Part shown: piece by piece, positions 11,184 through 23,300 of the stretch | Layout of the letters: each line of letters begins with the position of its first letter | Numbering within the stretch: position 1 is the stretch's first letter | Origin: Blastomussa wellsi | Lineage: Eukaryota; Cnidaria; Anthozoa; Scleractinia; Plerogyridae | DNA: 64,000 nucleotides | Direction: 5' to 3' | NCBI GenBank assembly: GCA_947652115.1 | Contig: OX393561.1 | Span: forward strand, 4,737,531-4,801,530 | Position numbers and translations under genes: made by a program | The notes under the pieces: generated by a model | Database searches by the model: none | What the model saw: the letters and a program-made list of their open reading frames with translations, nothing else | Told to the model about the DNA's origin: nothing

Positions 11184-12086
11184 ATGAACCTTATTCTATG
11201 GCTGGCACAGTCTTCCCTGTTATCTGTGGCTATTTTCGTTCTGCTTGGAGAAGAACTGGCTTTAGACCACAAACATGGAGACTTGCTGTGCACGAAAGCG
11301 ATTCGCGATGCTGACGAAAATGCACTGCAATACCCAAGTAATTCACAATGCTACAAGCTGGAAAAGTCTTCAGAATGGCAAATCTCATTCGGTGTGATTA
11401 CCGTTGCACAGTTGTGCTTCTTGCTTGTGATATTTGGGCTACGAAGCCAAGGAAAATCTTTGTGGGCTTTTCTCCCTGTTGTGTGTGTAACCTGCTGGCT
11501 GCTGACCGTAATCCCGCTGATAGCGAAAATTGTCGTTTATCTGACACCCGAGACTGAAACAGTCACGAATAGTGGCGGCTACAGCACGGTTTGTTTTGTG
11601 TGGAATGCAATGATGAACGCTTTTGCTGCTGGTTTCCAGAGGATTTTCGACGTCGTTGTACATTTTACATCACGCAGGGGCAAACCAGAGCACCTGCAAA
11701 ACGGATTCTGTTTCTGCACGTCTGTGGAATATGCCAACACTCTGAGAGACATACGGCACGCTATTACCCTATTGATTGTAGCATACTTCATTTCTAGTGG
11801 CTACACGCTCTTCCTTGTTCTCGCTCACAAGGAAGAAGATGAACAAAATGACCAACCAAGCCTGAAACCCAACAAAAACACTAAACAACGAAGGCCTCAA
11901 AAACACGGAGATCATGAAAACGATAGTTTACACATGGGTCGGAAGGTTGAGGGGCAAGACAACAACACGACAGAAGGGACATCCGCATCCCACAAATGCC
12001 TTCGAGATTTGAACAAAAGTATGCTTAGTGTGGCATTCATTGAAGAGAGTGACGACGAGTCGTTTGTATTTGGCTGGCGATTGTGA
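11184..12086 (+). CDS. Intronless four-span membrane protein of unknown family
   Basis: One uninterrupted 300-residue frame from ATG to TGA, with no need for introns. There are four hydrophobic segments: about residues 5-22, 69-87, 94-120 and 189-213. After the last one comes a hydrophilic, charged C-terminal tail of about 85 residues with basic patches (KQRRPQKHG) and an acidic end (EESDDESF). Between spans 1 and 2 are about 45 polar residues with two cysteines (LLCTKA, SQCYKL). The loop between spans 3 and 4 is about 70 residues and includes FTSRRGK and a CFC motif. The layout is tetraspanin- or claudin-like, but neither the CCG motif nor the claudin WGLWCC signature is present, so no family is assigned. 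The single-exon form among intron-rich neighbours suggests a retrogene or a lineage-specific gene. A poly(A) signal follows at 12251. Confidence 0.75.
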   Translation: MNLILWLAQSSLLSVAIFVLLGEELALDHKHGDLLCTKAIRDADENALQYPSNSQCYKLEKSSEWQISFGVITVAQLCFLLVIFGLRSQGKSLWAFLPVVCVTCWLLTVIPLIAKIVVYLTPETETVTNSGGYSTVCFVWNAMMNAFAAGFQRIFDVVVHFTSRRGKPEHLQNGFCFCTSVEYANTLRDIRHAITLLIVAYFISSGYTLFLVLAHKEEDEQNDQPSLKPNKNTKQRRPQKHGDHENDSLHMGRKVEGQDNNTTEGTSASHKCLRDLNKSMLSVAFIEESDDESFVFGWRL

Positions 12087-12250
12087 AGATTGCTATAAAC
12101 TGCACATACGTTACCAGCGGCTGCGAAATCCCCCCCACGGCATTTACATTTCGACCCAAAGAGATTATAACTCTAGAAATCGGTGCAACCAGGAATGTTA
12201 CTGATACGTCGTCAAGGGCGTTGCTAGGAGGGGGTTTCCGTGCAAAAATG

Positions 12251-12256
12251 AATAAA
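12251..12256 (+). terminator. Poly(A) signal of the four-span gene
   Basis: AATAAA 165 bases after the stop codon, a normal distance. Confidence 0.6.
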
Positions 12257-13587
12257 GGGTTACCCTAAAATAAGCACTTCAACAGATTGCAAATTCAGCA
12301 CTTTTATTCTCTACGCTGATTTCTTCCACGTACAAGACTCGTCGAGATACGCGCAGGTAAGCCTTCTTTCAAACGGACTTAATTTTTCTCTTCCTTCCAA
12401 AAACAGTTCGAATAAACTTGCACTGAGATAACCGAGAAAGAACCGAAAATAAGAGTAAACAGAGAGTGGACGAGTCGCAAGAATTATGCGAATAAACTAT
12501 TCAGACGTTAATCATGAAGTGCTAAACAGACGCCGTAGATGCGGCAAAAAAAATAGAATAATTCTATTAGAATTTTTACTGTATGTTGATAAAAATCTAT
12601 ATCTTTACCAGTTATCTTGAAGGTGCGCTCTCCCTTACTTTTAAATACCAAAAACTGCGGTGGTTTTCTTTTCTGAAAATTTACCTTTAATTAACATTGT
12701 AAATAGAAAATAAAGACTTCAAAAACGGTCAACGCGGCCAAGAAACAACAAAAAAAGCCAACTCTACACAGCACAGCACAGTGAAGAGAAAACGCGAACT
12801 TATGTATTAACGATGTTAATTCTGTTCTCACAAAAAATAACTGCCTTGCCCAACCCGCCACGCAAACTATCATGTGCAACATCGGGAGATCTTCGGAGCC
12901 CCGACGAGTTTCTGAGCTGTAACCATTCAACTGGCAAAGCGAACTGGCTCTCCTCGTTCGGGCGTCGAAATTTGTTGCTTAGCAACGAAAACCGCTGACT
13001 CTGAAATAGTTAGTTTGTTGCCATAGCCATAGATAAAAAGAGAAGGAATGACATTTTGGCAAAGAAAATTTTTTTAAAGATAATCCTCCTCTGCGAAAAT
13101 TTGCTTTTCCAACTTTCTACGAAGCGATTCCTAACAAAACCGGGCACATTAGCGAACCTTTTCACCTTATTTCGAGTCACAGCTAAAAACATTTTATCAC
13201 TAGGCAAAGATAGCCATCTATGTACAATTTTTAGAATCACTCTAAATAATTCTTGTGTTGTAATACGCTGAATTCGGTTTGGAACATCGGAAGTCTCACT
13301 TGACTGACTCAAATCTCTTGTTTTTCCAGCGGGTTGCTTTGCAACACGGGATAGTAATATGGTAGAATTTCCATGATGTTTTACACGATGTTTATTCCTC
13401 ACTCAACGAAGGCGAAAGCTTAAAGTTCCAGTATCGTATTGGCGAGACTTTACACCTCCTCGTTCGGGACATTTCGACACTATTTACATGTCGCCAAGGT
13501 CCACTACTCAAGAGTACACGGGGATGCGAACACATACGCGATTCAATGAGAGTGCTATCCACATAACTCCGCCTCGTTTTGTTTGCT
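12257..13587. other. Tail-to-tail spacer between the four-span gene and p190RhoGAP
   Basis: The two genes converge here. The right part (about 13391-13587) should be the 3' UTR of the minus-strand RhoGAP gene. No other coding exon is supported; the open frames are short and lack domain features. Confidence 0.6.
13391..13396 (-). terminator. Candidate poly(A) signal of p190RhoGAP
   Basis: TTTATT on the plus strand (AATAAA on the coding strand), about 190 bases after the stop codon at 13588. Confidence 0.55.
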
Positions 13588-14311
13588 TCAGTTGTCGTCT
13601 GTAGAGAACAGGTAGTCGCATTTTTCTATACACGTTTGAATGAACAAAATAAAGTACATCTGCGTGGACATCTCCAGACGAATGAAATCCGGTCTGATAA
13701 TGGTCGGAAATAAAACCAAAGACAAGTTCCTTGATTCCATGAGATTGTCCTTTGAATACTCCGTCACACTGTAAAGAAATGGAACAAACAATGACTGAAA
13801 AGTGGTTAACCCGACGGCAAGTTATCTCCAATCGCACTACTTGCCAATATTTTGGGCCGCGAAACATTTTAACAGCTCCTCTAAAGCCCGTTCAAGATAA
13901 AAACAGTCAATGAGAACGCTGAATTCAACAAATTAACCGTTCGGAACTGAAAGGGATAACCACGCAAAGCTGCTTGGATGAAAATGGGAATTTAAAATCG
14001 CAAATTCATATCAAAAAAACCGGGACCTTGTTGGGAGAAACTTGATCCTCGGCCTTTCCTGGGGGTGGGGTTTGTTGGGCCCTGAATTCTTGTTTACACT
14101 ACAATTTCAAAATAGTCCGTACCGATTAAGATGAAACATGATTCGCTTGACAACAGCAAGATTGTGCGGTGGAATCTCGTGTAGAAGCTGCTTCAGTCGA
14201 GCTAAACGACTGTTGGCATCAACGTGAACTGCAAAATAAGAAAAAAATAGCGTGAAAAGATTGCTTTTGTCAAATTTACATGAAAACTTTCTCTGTCGCG
14301 AAATGGCCATT

Positions 14312-14351
<40 letters not shown>

Positions 14352-17300
14352 GCGTTTTCGCCTCGAAAGCGGATAAAATGTTTTCTGTCCACATTATACC
14401 GTTTTCAAATTGTTTCGCCATCATGCCCACATTGTCCGAGCAACGTTTTTCGATTGTTTTGATGTCAGCGTTTTCAAAAAGTTTCGTTTTCGCCGTCCAC
14501 ACTAACACACCTAACCAGCGTTTTCAAATTTATCCACCTTAGAGAGCGTTTTCGAAAAGTTCCGTTTTCGGTGACCGAAAACGCCGTTTTAGTGTGGACG
14601 GAAGGCCAATCCGGAGAAAAAAAGTTGCGTTTTCAAATTTATCCGGATAAGTGTGGACGAAGCCTCAAAGAAAGTGGCACAACCGCACGGGAGTGGCAAG
14701 CGAAGCGCGGGAAAACAGTGTATAGGGCTTCGAGAAAGAAAAACGCGGGAAAATATTTCCATTAAACAAAGTAACCAAAGGTAAGAGTAACATTTAAAAT
14801 TGCATTTCCACAAAACTAAAGTCATTTCCACTTACATAACATAATTTGAAATTTTCCCTCACAAAACTATCTAATGCCTAAACGCAATTGTAACGTTTGC
14901 ATTAATGAACTCACTCATAGCATCATGGAAGGCGTTCTGATAGGATCCCGGGATAATGGGCTCTGGTAGGAGCTTGAGGAAGGACTTGAGTGCACCTGTC
15001 ACCGCGTGAACCCCAACCCCCAGCTCAGCCAATTCCACATGGGGATCTGGAAACGAAGAAACAAAATTATGCTTTCATTTGTGAACTCTTCATAAAGTCA
15101 CAAAATACACTTTTAAAATTACTCACTTTCTTCAACTTTCTGCTCAATGAGGCCAATGTCGGCTGAATTTCCGTTAATTCTGTAAATTCCTTCTACTTGC
15201 ATTCCTTGAAAGTGGAAAAACGCAAAGGCATAAGCATTAAGGTTTAAAGAGGCTGCCAGAGACGATATGGAAAGCGACAAATAAACAACTTTTAAATTTT
15301 CATTTGGAGTCCCTCTTGGCAATTCCTCGAATGATTCTAATATTCAGAACCAGTTGTTCATTATACCATTTTTACTAGGCTCGTAAACTCTCGCATCAAG
15401 GGCTGCAAATATTGCTTTGTGTTTAGACATTTGAAGAGGCTATAAGTTGGAGAAAACCTAGTTGTACCTGTTCAACTTAGCCCAATAGGCTATTTCCGAG
15501 ATCCCTTTTCCCTCAGTTTCAAAACGAGTCTAAGCGCCAAACTATTCATATGGAAATGAGATCGTTTTGCATGAGAATTAGGATGCAAGTAAAACACATT
15601 TTCATATGAATGGTTTCGCACTTGGATTCGTTTTGACGCTGAGGCAAAAGAGAACTCGGAAATGGCCTATTAAGGTTTTCTTTATGCAGGGCATATTCAG
15701 ATCAACTTTTTCAACCGAAAATGATTGGGAAAGTGTTTTGTTTGAAAATATCAACTAGTGCGGGTTGACAACAGGATTAGGCAAACCAGCCGAAAACGCA
15801 TTTTCCCTCATAGACATTAACACTAAGCTAACCTAATTCTCTCCCTATCGCAAGATACCAAAGGCGGATATTTTAACACTTAAACGACCAGGATCAAAAT
15901 GATCATACAAACAATGGTCACGCGGGAGGTACAATGATGCCGTGACATTGCCCCAGGAGTGCGTGACTTACCTGTATTCTCCACAAACTCGATGCATTTG
16001 TCAATGAACACTGGAACATGAGACTCCAGTTCGCAGATCGACTCCAGTGGCTGAGCAAAGTACGTGAAATTGTTGACCTTTTTCTGTCTACTTTCGAAAA
16101 ACTTGTCGATCTTTTCTTTATCTTTGCGTTTTTTCTTCTCTATTCGCTTCAGTCGTTTCTCGTCTTCTCGTGACTTCTTCTCTTCTTTCTTTCGTTGTTT
16201 AAGAGCTTCGCGCTCTTCGCGGGACGGCTTCTTTCTGGATGACGACCAGGGCTGGGGAATAACACAAAAATATCAACTTTAGTAACACATAGAAAAGATT
16301 ATTATTTGCTAGTAAAATCGGTTCAGATTTGCAAGCAAACATCGAGTTGTTTTGCTTTGTTTTTAATCTTGATCAAGCATCCAATCGAGTATTGCATGAC
16401 AAGTAACGCATAATGCATCACGGCGATGTTATGTGTGTTGCGTTACATGCACGACTCACCGATTTTCTTGGTTTGTGTCCGGGGGAACCTGGGTCATCCT
16501 CCGTTTCCTGCAAGAAACAAATTAATCAAAATCAGTTTAGAGATTAGCACCCTAGGAGCAAAGTAATTAAAAAATCGTGCTGAAAAGAGATTAAGACCTT
16601 AAAGTTTTAGCTCAGAATGTATTGCGTACCTCTTCTGTACCAGGATCTGATTGCCTTTGAGGAAGATCCAACAAAGTGGGCTGCGATCAACAAAGAGAAA
16701 AGACGATTTAACAATGGCTGCGCAAACACACAATAGACGTCGAAGGGATAAAATGAACTCAAAACGTTCTCGTTCGTTGCGTCAACATCGCATATATTAT
16801 ATATTAAGGTGTCTGCCTGTCTGTCTGTCGTCAAGAATCATTTATTAAAACAGGTATAAAACCACCAAATTATATTTTTAATTATATTTCTAAAGCGCTG
16901 TTTTGATCATCTTGAAAGCGGCGCTGCACGCGCGACTTCATGTACGCACCCTGACAAGTCCTTTTTGTTTCGGCCTAGTGTCCATACTGCTCCCCCAAGA
17001 AGACTCGTCCTCCTGGCTCGAAGACATCGTTCCACCCTTCCTTGATTCCTTCTTACCTGCAAAACAACCACATCACATCACCGTCAGAAAACTCGCATGA
17101 CAAACTCGGCATACCCCTCCCCTCTGAGACTGCAGCCCACCCTTCTTACCTGATCTCCCTCTAGGGAATAGCTGCTTCTTGTGCACCTCTGTGGGTACGT
17201 TAGGCGTAGAGGACTGGTTTCGCGTGGTACTCCGAGATCGGCGGGCGCCGCTCTTCTTCTTGGCTGGGCGTTCTTCAGCTCGAGGCAGAGTCGCCTCGTC

Positions 17301-20300
17301 CCCAGTGCCCTGATCGGAAGTGGCACTGTAGCCTCGTTGCTCACGTCTTTCGCTTACTGGTCGACCAAACGTGTCTAAGTTTAAAGCCACGACAGATCAA
17401 AATCAAAATAATTATTACAGAAATGTTGCAAGGGATCAAATACAGCTCTTTGCGACAGCGCGTCAAGGCGTGGATGCACACGAGGCCCGTTTTTCCGCAG
17501 TTTAACATCGGTTTAATGGATATCTCGTTGGCGCTTCAAGCAATTTCAAAGGTCTGTAATGATTACATCATGAGTATATGTCTTGGAGAGCGTTGTGAAT
17601 TTTTCGGTGATTTTGGGGGTGTTTGGGGAGGAAAATACGTGAAAAATTGAACATTTTCGCCAGTTTGAAAATTCCAATTTGAAGTTAAAAATCAGCACAT
17701 GAAAACCAAAGTAGTCCACTAACAAGCTGGGGTTCTCTTGCGTGGTGGTCAACTATCTGTTGGAATTTCAGAAATAATTGTCTTCCCTCCAAACCCTTCT
17801 TAAAACATCTCAAAATTTCATTTAAGGTTACTATGCACCTTGGGACCGGCCATTTTCGCGAAATTTGGATTTTTATGCTAATCAATAGGTCTAAGCGTGA
17901 TCTTTCATCTAAAAAAAAAAATCAAAAAAATATTTTTTTAGCGGCGGAGAAAATGCGATTTTTCGTTTGGGGGCGGCGTTTGTTTACGAATTGAGGGTTT
18001 TGTCTTTTCGCTATTTTCTCGAGTTGAATTTTTCGCTAGATAGGGTGACTTTCAAAAGCTGCAACTCAGTGCAATTTGTTCAATTGCCGCCAAATTTGGA
18101 GAAAAGTTAGTTTAATATATAAACAACAAAAACGTGTCTGCGTATTTTTAATTTCCCAAAACTTTTTTGTTGAGAGCCATTTTTGTACGATAACTTCGAT
18201 TAATTTTTGCTCTGTTTTGAAAAGGCGCTGTAACTTTTTAATGCAAACGAATTTGACAAAACGCAGACACGGTTTTTTAGGTCTTGGGGTCCGAAAACCG
18301 GAAAACAACCAATTAAGCAAAATATTAAATTCGCTTTGAGTTGAAGCTGTCAGAAGCCGAATCACGCGCTTGCGTTCAGACTTCGCGGAAAAATCGGCAT
18401 TTCAGAATATTACAAAATGGATAGGATATTTAAAAAGCCAGCTCTATAAGCTTTAATTTGATATAGGGTTTTAGATATCTGCGATGTAACCCGCGCGCGC
18501 TACATCGCTTCGACGCGAAACACCCCTGAAGGTGCATAGTAACCTTAAGTTAACGTGCATGCCCGCCTTAAAAACTTTAATGTACACTAACCTCGCCGAG
18601 ATGCTCTCTCCAAAGTACTAACGTCCTCAGCGGAATGCGCCAGCCTCAAGGATCCTTTAGAAGTGATTTTTGTGTGCTGTTTCGGTTTCTTGTCGGAGTC
18701 GCTGGGTTCTTCCACGATAGCCACAGCGTAAATAGTAGGCCGAGGTTTTTCCGACACTTTTAACTTGTTTTTCAAAGCCTCTTGCACTTGCGCGTACTCC
18801 GGGTCACTAACATCCTGGAAAGGCAATAGTAACGGACATCTGATGATTGTACAATTTCAGTAACAAGGGCCCTCGCACTCACCCACCGCCTTCTTTCGAG
18901 AATACATGTAAGCCGATCAGAAGCGCAATAACTCCTTCTACATTCAAGTCGAGCCTTCAACCAGCAGGCATCCCTGGGACCAAAAAGTATCCCCTTGTTG
19001 AAAGATGTGACCGTATCCCATGGGGGCTTCATATACTCAGCTGCCATCGCACTGGTAACACGGAGGTCACACGGGTTCGAATCCTGTTGGAGCCCTGACT
19101 TTTTCCGACTTCATTAATTTCTAATTGCTTAAATTGGAAAATCCACTGCGAGGATCATTTTTTTGCTTTCATCATATCAACACCCCCAGTTCTGTCCATA
19201 TATGATTGAATTATTTCATATACTTTACAACATAAACGCTTATAGGACAGGGACAGGGACCCTGTCTCAAGTATGAGAGGTATCCTGATTGGCGGACTGT
19301 TTGGGACTTCTGAAGTTTAGTTCTACCACAACACTACAATTTGTGACGATTACATGCACAGTGTGCGAACGAGCAGAAGGCCAATCAGGCAGGAACTTAT
19401 CCCAGTTTTATTAGCATGAAGAGGCTTGGAGTATTTCTATTCCCCCCTGGATAGGATGCCGGACCATGGCGGGCGGGTAGGGTTACCCTCCAGCATAAAA
19501 TTCACAGGTACCCATTTATACACCTAAGTGGAGAGACGCACTGCGAGAGAAAGAACTCAACGCCGTGACCCGGCCAGGGCTAGAACCCAGACACCTCGAT
19601 CGACAATCCAGCGCACTAATCATTACGCTTCCCGCATTTTATAATTAAAAACAAAAGAAAAAAATGTTTGAACTAACACAAATTGTCACCTCTTGTTGAG
19701 CAAGGGGTGCCTCCATATCCGAACCCTTTCTGTTTCTGTGTAAGTCAGGCACCGATGAGTGCACCTCCTCCTTTCTGGCGTCCATCTTCACCCAGACATC
19801 CTGCCTCGGCAGGACCACTTTGTTATTGAAAAAGTCAATCTTTTCCTTGACTCGCAGAAAGTAAGGATCTTCTCCCGTGATGGAAGGAGGCCTGGGTTGG
19901 ACATCGGCCAAAGCGGCGTAGGGGTTCTCTTCTTTACGGTCATTATTCTTGAACGTGTTATAGCCCTCGTCATCTACGCTCCTAAGCGTGTCCGTTCCTG
20001 AATCAGCCGGAGGAAAGTCCTCGCTCAAGTTGTAATTCCTTTTAGGGAGTGGTGGCGGGGTTTCCCGTGCCATAGGAGGGGTCTCCCGGGCGGATTTTTG
20101 CGACTGTACCAGGTTGTTGTTCGCGTATAGAGTATTCTCAATCAGGTTGACCTCGCTGTCGTTCATGGTGAGGTCTTTGGACTTTCTGAAGGAGCGCTTC
20201 CGCGACAGGTCTACCTGAGCGTACAGATCTTCAGCTTTGCTCTCTCTCTTCTGCCACACACTATCACTTGCCGGGGTAGCTCCGGGTACTCCGCCGCTCT

Positions 20301-23300
20301 GTTGGAGACTTAGAAACAACGAATTCGGCGTCGAGGAAGCGTACGGCTGGAGTTCATCACTTCCTTTCGAGCCTCTTGCCTGGTTGTTCTTGGCAGCGTC
20401 CACCGGCCTCTTGATGGAATTAAACACCGCGTACGGGTTAATTTCCGCATCGTCCAACGTCCCTTCGGACATGCGGTGGACTGACTTGGGCGAGACAGGC
20501 TGCTGTCTGTCGCTGAGGCTTCTTGTCCGGTTGAATTCGTCGTCGCTGTTCGCTTTCCTCTTGCTGGGCGGTTCTGGAAGAGGATCGTTCCTTGATCGGA
20601 TTTGATTGTTGTGTTGTTTCTGTGACAAACGAAGCTGTTGTTCGGCCTGGAACTTCGCGTAGGCCACCTCGCTGTCTAGCTTCTTCTCCCATACTTGGTT
20701 AAAAAAGGCAGTAAACGCACCAGCTGAAAAAGTAGAAGAGAATGTAAGACATTCCTGGTCCGTTTATTCTCACTATTATTTCTTTGGTGGCTTTCTGCCT
20801 CACCTCTTAGTTCTATTTTTAAGTCTATATGTATTTTACATGCAATTTTTTTTTCGTAAAAACACGACAGCTTCCAAAGCTTAGGGACTTCAATCAGTCA
20901 AGCTCGACTTTCTTCGTTTTGAATTCCCCAGTGCGTAGCTTGTCATCCAGTATGAGGATTTTTTTAATGTTTCAGTTTATTTGAAAAGGACCATTTCCCT
21001 AGGCTGCCCAATTTTGTTTATTTTGACGTTTTAAGAATATAGTTTCACCGCCCTTCTTCAAAGAAACAGTCGTTTCAGCCAGTTAACCGCGACCCACATC
21101 ATTAAGATATACACATACTGCTAACAAAGGTACCAGCTTAGAACGATTTTAACTCGAGAGTCGATAGTAGAGCGAGTTTCAACCCAGTGTCGTAAAACCA
21201 AATCCAAAGTAATTACTTTAGCCAATCACATAGGACGGAGACAATCCAGAGAACCAATTAAAACTTGAAGTAATTTCACGGAGCCGTGACAAAGCGTGGG
21301 AAAACGGACGCGCGTGAACATAATTCTGATTGGTTGATTGACCCTAGAAATGCACAACCAAAGTACAATCAAAGCAATTCGCTGATTAATAATGGTCATA
21401 GAACTGAGTTGTGAGGAAATTGTAAACATTCTAATTCGCGTTTCATTGGGTTTGCACTACTGCACTTAGAAACTGGTTTAAAGATCTCCCACCACTTTCT
21501 CAACCAGTCGCAAGTACACTGTAAAACCAATTGTGACTCACTCACACACGTTTTCCGCGCAATTCCGTTCAATTCTTTATTTACAATATAAACATAAATT
21601 AAACATACAGTAATTCATAGAGTAGAAATGAAAAGAATTAAAATAACAAGATGTAGGGACGTAAATAGTGTGAACGGGCGGCCATAGTAGCAAAGGCTTT
21701 CAAGTTAGCTCACGAGGAATGGCGGTATATTAGTTAAGATCAATTTAAATTAGACATCAGGCATTGAAATCAAGCTTAATAGCAGCAAGATCAGGGTTGA
21801 TTGCATAAAAGATGACATTTAAACTCCTTTTTGGAGGTACTATGGTGTTGACAATTTATTTTTAGGGGCGCAGATTCCCAGATTCCTATGTACATGCTGC
21901 AAACAATGATTGGTTCACTGGCTTGTCTGTTTACTTTGGGATTCACCAAAGTGATTGCTTTGGTTTCAGAGTTACGACACTCAGTTGAAACATGCTATAT
22001 GATGAATAACCAAGTACCAGTTCCACGTACAATTAAGCATACAAAACAAACCTTGATGCTGAAATTGCGAAGAAGTGGTCTGGAACTTTCCAAACAGCTT
22101 ACTGGCCAGATTAGTACCTTCCGCCAATAGAGAAGCTGCAACATGGCTGTGAAATACAACGCTGGCCCCAGATGCACTACCTGTTACGGCCAGCACCTGG
22201 ATCGGGACCTGTGGGATGAATCCTGAGAAACCGCTGTGAGGAAAGAAAATACCAATTGGTTAGTTAAAATGTCTGTTTAAGGGAACTACAGTGTACTGTA
22301 GGTACAAGGTACGATGCTTTGGATGCTAAAGACTGATATAAACCATCACCTTCACTTTGGAATACATGAAGCCCGTACGTTTGATTACTTAGGGGTTAAT
22401 TAATGATTATTCCATGAGCATGCGTTGGATTCCTTGCATGCAAGAAAAATCACCTGGTGCCCAGAGTATTTGAATTTGAGTAAAAAGACCTGTATCAGCG
22501 AATAAGAACGAGGGATTATGTTAAAGAATTTAAATTCGATACAATTACTGCCTCAAGTGCAGGCCGTAGAGACAGTGATTTTATATATAATTGACTTTAT
22601 AGCATGTAAATATGTAAATTGGATTCTTTTACTGTATTTTATATATTTTTAGTATTTTAATTTACTCTTATTTTTACAAATGACCCCACAAGCTACTTTG
22701 GCTTTAAATTATAATCGTGTTTAAATAAAGGTTTACTACTACCACTACCATTACATCTGTGAACAAAATAATTTATTTACCTGAGAGTTCCAAGGGAGGC
22801 TTTTCGTATGGCCGAGTACACCAGGATGTACCCATGATACATTTGGTAATTGAGACTGTACGCTCCTGCAAAGAATGATATTTACCATGAAGACATGCCA
22901 TAAACAGGAATGCCAACAGAATCAATGTACACACTTTTTACACAATAATGTTATCTTTATGACCCCTGAAAAGTACAAATTATGATTTGCAAATTTCCAT
23001 AATTCATGTCTCTGTTGAATATAATAGACACCTTTCTCACACAAAAGCCATAAAAATTACTCCATTGACTTACTGTGGTACGAAGTAAGGGTAATCTGCA
23101 CTCGTCTCTTATCAAACCCAAGGTACGTTTCCAAGATGATAGTGTCTGGTCTGGTGGAGCTTCGCCAACAGTTCTGATGGTGAAGTAGCGGCCCAAGAAT
23201 CAGCTCCACTGGGTAAGGGTCGCCGCACATTGCACAAAGCACAATCCTAAAAGTACATGCAAGGTCATCTTCAGCAGTGAAAAACGAACAGTTTCTATAA

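Noticed and set aside
19645..19689. Extension of p190RhoGAP exon 9 to the ORF stop
   Set aside because: The GTGACA donor at 19689 joins exon 10 in phase; the residues beyond it are intronic (ICVSSNIFFFCF).
22219..22232. Acceptor at tttctcag (22219-22220) for p190RhoGAP exon 8
   Set aside because: It would put a stop in frame. The better acceptor cctcacag, 14 bases upstream, keeps the frame and has a stronger pyrimidine tract.
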